In this document: piece after piece, positions 61,618-64,000 of the stretch
Numbering within the stretch: position 1 is the stretch's first letter
How the letters are laid out: each line of letters begins with the position of its first letter
Assembly: GCA_021802555.1 (NCBI GenBank)
Contig: JAJZRU010000010.1
Coordinates: 1-64,000, forward strand
Length of the DNA: 64,000 nucleotides
Source of the DNA: Pseudomonadota bacterium
Lineage (GTDB): Bacteria > Pseudomonadota > Gammaproteobacteria > Burkholderiales > Thiobacillaceae
Direction of reading: 5' to 3'
Position numbers and translations under genes: made by a program
Notes under the pieces: model-generated
What the model saw: the letters and a program-made list of their open reading frames with translations, nothing else
Database searches by the model: none
What the model was told of the DNA's origin: nothing

Positions 61618-63660
61618 GTGAACACCGGAGTGTTATTGGCATTGGCCTGCGGCATCCTGGCCATCATCTATGGATTGATCTCCACGCGTTGGGTGCTGGC
61701 GCGTCCCGCCGGCAGCGAGCGCATGCGCGAGATCGCACAGGCGATACAGGAGGGCGCTCAGGCTTACCTCAAGCGCCAGTACACGACCATTGGCCTGGTC
61801 GGCGTGGTTCTCTTCGTGGTCATCGGCGTGGTGCTGTCCTGGCAGACTGCGGTGGGCTTCGCCATCGGCGCGCTGCTTTCCGGCGCCACCGGCTTCATCG
61901 GCATGAACATCTCCGTGCGCGCGAACGTGCGCACCACCGAAGCGGCGCGCAACGGCATCAACGCCGCGCTGCACGTGGCCTTCCGCAGCGGCGCGGTCAC
62001 CGGCCTGCTGGTGGTGGGCCTCGGCCTGCTGGGGGTGGCAGGTTTCTACGCCTATCTGGTGGCGGTGTCGCCCAATGGCCAGCCGGAGCTGTCCCACATG
62101 GTGGGCCTGGCTTTCGGCGGCTCGCTGATTTCGATTTTCGCGCGTCTGGGCGGCGGCATCTTCACCAAGGGCGCCGACGTGGGCGCCGACCTGGTGGGCA
62201 AGGTGGAAGCCGGCATCCCCGAGGACGATCCGCGCAACCCCGCGGTGATCGCCGACAACGTGGGCGACAACGTGGGCGACTGCGCAGGCATGGCGGCCGA
62301 CCTGTTCGAAACCTACGCCGTCACCCTGGTCGCCACCATGATCCTCGGCAGCCTGGTGCTGGGCAACGCCGGCCCTCATGCCGTGATCTATCCGCTGGTG
62401 CTGGGCGCCGTGTCCATCGTCACCTCCATCATCGGCACCTTCTTCGTCAACGCGCGCGAGGGCGGCAAGATCATGAACGCCCTCTATCGCGGCCTCATCG
62501 TCGCCGGGGTGCTGGCGGCGGCGGCTTTCTATCCGGTCACGCAGTGGCTCATGGGCGACAACGGCATGTACAGCGTCAACGCGCTGTACGGCTGCTCGCT
62601 CATCGGCCTGGCGCTGACCGCGGCCATGGTGCTCATCACCGAGTACTACACCGCCACCGAGTACAGCCCGGTGCGCCATATCGCGCAGGCATCCACCACG
62701 GGTCACGGCACCAACGTCATCGCCGGCCTGGGCGTGTCCATGCGCGCCACCGCCCTGCCGGTGATTGCCGTGTGCCTGGCGATCTTCGGCGCGCATGAAC
62801 TCGCGGGCCTGTACGGCATCGCCGTCGCCGCCACCGCCATGCTGTCCATGGCCGGCATCATCGTCGCGCTGGACGCCTACGGCCCGGTGACCGACAACGC
62901 CGGCGGCATCGCCGAAATGGCCGATCTGCCGGACTCCGTGCGCAACGTGACCGACCCCCTGGACGCCGTGGGCAATACCACCAAGGCGGTCACCAAGGGC
63001 TACGCCATCGGCTCCGCCGGCCTGGCGGCCCTGGTGCTGTTCGCCGACTACACCCATGCGCTGAAGGGTGCCGGCAAGCTGGTGGACTTCAGCCTGTCCG
63101 ACCCGGCCGTCATCATCGGCCTGTTCATCGGCGGCATGGTGCCTTATCTGTTCGGCGCCATGGGCATGGAGGCGGTCGGCCGTGCGGCCGGCTCGGTGGT
63201 GATCGAGGTGCGCCGGCAGTTCAAGGAAATCCCAGGCATCATGGAAGGCAAGGCCAAGCCGGATTATTCCAAGGCGGTGGACATGCTGACCCGTGCCGCC
63301 ATCAAGGAAATGATCATCCCCTCCCTGCTGCCCGTGCTGGCGCCCATCGTGCTGGCCGTGGTGATGACCTGGCTCATGGGTCCGGGCGCCGGAACCCGCG
63401 CGCTGGGCGGCATGTTGCTGGGCGCCATCATCACCGGCATCTTCGTCGCCATCTCCATGACCACCGGAGGCGGCGCCTGGGACAACGCCAAGAAATACAT
63501 CGAGGAAGGAAACTACGGCGGCAAGGGTTCCGAAGCCCACAAGGCCGCGGTGACCGGCGACACCGTGGGTGATCCCTACAAGGATACCGCCGGCCCCGCG
63601 GTCAACCCGCTCATCAAGATCATCAACATCGTCGCTCTGCTGATCGTGCCTCTGCTCTGA
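61618..63660 (+). CDS. hppA: K+-independent proton-translocating pyrophosphatase
   Basis: A 680-aa membrane pyrophosphatase with about 16 helices, pumping H+ on PPi hydrolysis or making PPi in reverse. The PPi site is [38 protein letters not shown] region, with the second acidic motif [14 protein letters not shown] near the end. GNTTKA carries Lys, the mark of K+-independent enzymes (Ala in K+-dependent ones). The GTG at 61618 follows AAGGAGGAAAAG. Together with pfp it conserves energy from PPi. Confidence 0.96.
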   Translation: MNTGVLLALACGILAIIYGLISTRWVLARPAGSERMREIAQAIQEGAQAYLKRQYTTIGLVGVVLFVVIGVVLSWQTAVGFAIGALLSGATGFIGMNISVRANVRTTEAARNGINAALHVAFRSGAVTGLLVVGLGLLGVAGFYAYLVAVSPNGQPELSHMVGLAFGGSLISIFARLGGGIFTKGADVGADLVGKVEAGIPEDDPRNPAVIADNVGDNVGDCAGMAADLFETYAVTLVATMILGSLVLGNAGPHAVIYPLVLGAVSIVTSIIGTFFVNAREGGKIMNALYRGLIVAGVLAAAAFYPVTQWLMGDNGMYSVNALYGCSLIGLALTAAMVLITEYYTATEYSPVRHIAQASTTGHGTNVIAGLGVSMRATALPVIAVCLAIFGAHELAGLYGIAVAATAMLSMAGIIVALDAYGPVTDNAGGIAEMADLPDSVRNVTDPLDAVGNTTKAVTKGYAIGSAGLAALVLFADYTHALKGAGKLVDFSLSDPAVIIGLFIGGMVPYLFGAMGMEAVGRAAGSVVIEVRRQFKEIPGIMEGKAKPDYSKAVDMLTRAAIKEMIIPSLLPVLAPIVLAVVMTWLMGPGAGTRALGGMLLGAIITGIFVAISMTTGGGAWDNAKKYIEEGNYGGKGSEAHKAAVTGDTVGDPYKDTAGPAVNPLIKIINIVALLIVPLL

Positions 63661-63675
63661 GCATCGGCGAACTCC

Positions 63676-63704
63676 GGAGTCCCCGCGCTGCGGCGCGGGG
63701 CTCC
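63676..63704. terminator. bidirectional hairpin between hppA and the DsrE-like gene
   Basis: GGAG-T-CCCCGCGC and GCGCGGGG-CTCC form a 12-bp stem with one bulged base and loop TGCG, between two convergent stop codons. No T-run on either side, but position and stability fit a shared 3' end. Confidence 0.55.
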
Positions 63705-64000
63705 TCAGCGTATCTGTTCGATGGACAGCCGCCTCTCGTAGATGCGCGGCGTGATGAGGGCATAGCCGCGCTGCTGCCAGTATGCCAGTTCGGCGATGGC
63801 GTTGGGCACCACCTCGATGAAATTCTGGAAATCTCGCACCGAGTAGCCGTAGTCCTCGGCGGCCTGTCCGCACACCAGGAATTTCACGCCCAGGTCGGCG
63901 TAATAGCGCATGCGCCCCACGGCCTCCCGATATTTGGCTTCGTTCTTTTTCGCCACGGCGACGATCTCCGTGCCATGCAGGATGACCACGATATGCACAT
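63705..64000 (-). CDS. DsrE-family protein, cut by the window edge
   Basis: At least 97 codons up to the right edge: IVVILHGTEIVAVAKKNEAKY, then RMRYYADLGVKFLVCGQAAEDYGYSV and VVPNAIAELAYWQQRGYALITP. This is the DsrE/DsrF-like fold with the conserved Cys in FLVCGQAA. A GTG at 63998 could be the start, but family members carry about 30-60 more N-terminal residues, often with a signal peptide, so I treat it as truncated. Such proteins are linked to sulfur trafficking; this soluble type has no proven role. Confidence 0.75.
   Translation of the reverse strand, partial: VHIVVILHGTEIVAVAKKNEAKYREAVGRMRYYADLGVKFLVCGQAAEDYGYSVRDFQNFIEVVPNAIAELAYWQQRGYALITPRIYERRLSIEQIR

Noticed and set aside
61633-63873. 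746-codon minus-strand frame opposite hppA
   Set aside because: His/Gly/Asp-rich antisense shadow without a domain; hppA is clearly the real gene.

Overview
The window looks like a GC-rich betaproteobacterial chromosome, probably from an autotrophic or chemolithotrophic lineage (Thiobacillus/Sulfuricella-like; inference). Pointers are the gene orders tRNA-Leu-tig-clpP-clpX-lon-tRNA-Val-[element]-ppiD-miaA and exbB-exbD-(glycosyltransferase)-lpxK-trm112-kdsB, the hopanoid gene hpnD, and an energy-metabolism set of PPi-dependent phosphofructokinase, proton-pumping pyrophosphatase, PEP synthase, PPK2 and a Hyf-like membrane complex.

Layout. 1-3.5 kb is an accessory patch: the 3' end of a group II intron, an M48 lipoprotein protease, a Phd/ParE-type toxin-antitoxin pair and a small antitoxin-like gene. 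3.5-7.7 kb (minus strand) holds recJ, a DUF4010 membrane protein and prfB, which carries its programmed +1 frameshift. 7.9-12.7 kb carries a DUF302 protein, a secreted trypsin-like protease, hldD, cysM and radA. 12.6-15.6 kb (minus) holds hpnD, a YciK-like SDR and a Ser/Thr kinase. 15.8-25.3 kb has ppk2, ppsA, tRNA-Leu and the protein quality-control block tig-clpP-clpX-lon.

25.5-41.1 kb is a 15.6-kb integrative mobilizable element inserted in the 3' half of tRNA-Val. It is bounded by perfect 49-bp direct repeats and ends with a tyrosine integrase. It combines an IncQ/RSF1010-like replication set (primase, RepA-like helicase, RepC-like initiator) with a MOB-F transfer set in the R388 trwA-trwB-trwC order. 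A 1.1-kb non-coding hub rich in palindromes separates the two and is the best place to look for oriV and oriT. It also carries a run of small unknown genes, a repressor-like gene surrounded by five copies of a 13-bp palindrome, and a two-gene cargo next to the integrase. No mating-pair-formation genes are visible, so it would need a helper.

41.2-51.2 kb returns to core genes: ppiD, miaA, xseA, exbBD, a Kdo-transferase-like gene, lpxK, a diguanylate cyclase, trm112 and kdsB. 51.2-58.4 kb (minus) is a six-gene Hyf-like complex (B-C-E-F-G-I). Its large subunit has lost all four Ni-binding cysteines while its small subunit keeps all four Fe-S cysteines, so it belongs with the energy-converting-hydrogenase-related (Ehr) complexes rather than with true hydrogenases. 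It sits where kdsB would normally abut adk. 58.5-64 kb carries a ribbon-helix-helix regulator, adk, pfp, hppA with two small conserved unknown genes, and an edge-truncated DsrE-family gene.

All calls come from reading sequence and translated motifs; no database search was run.
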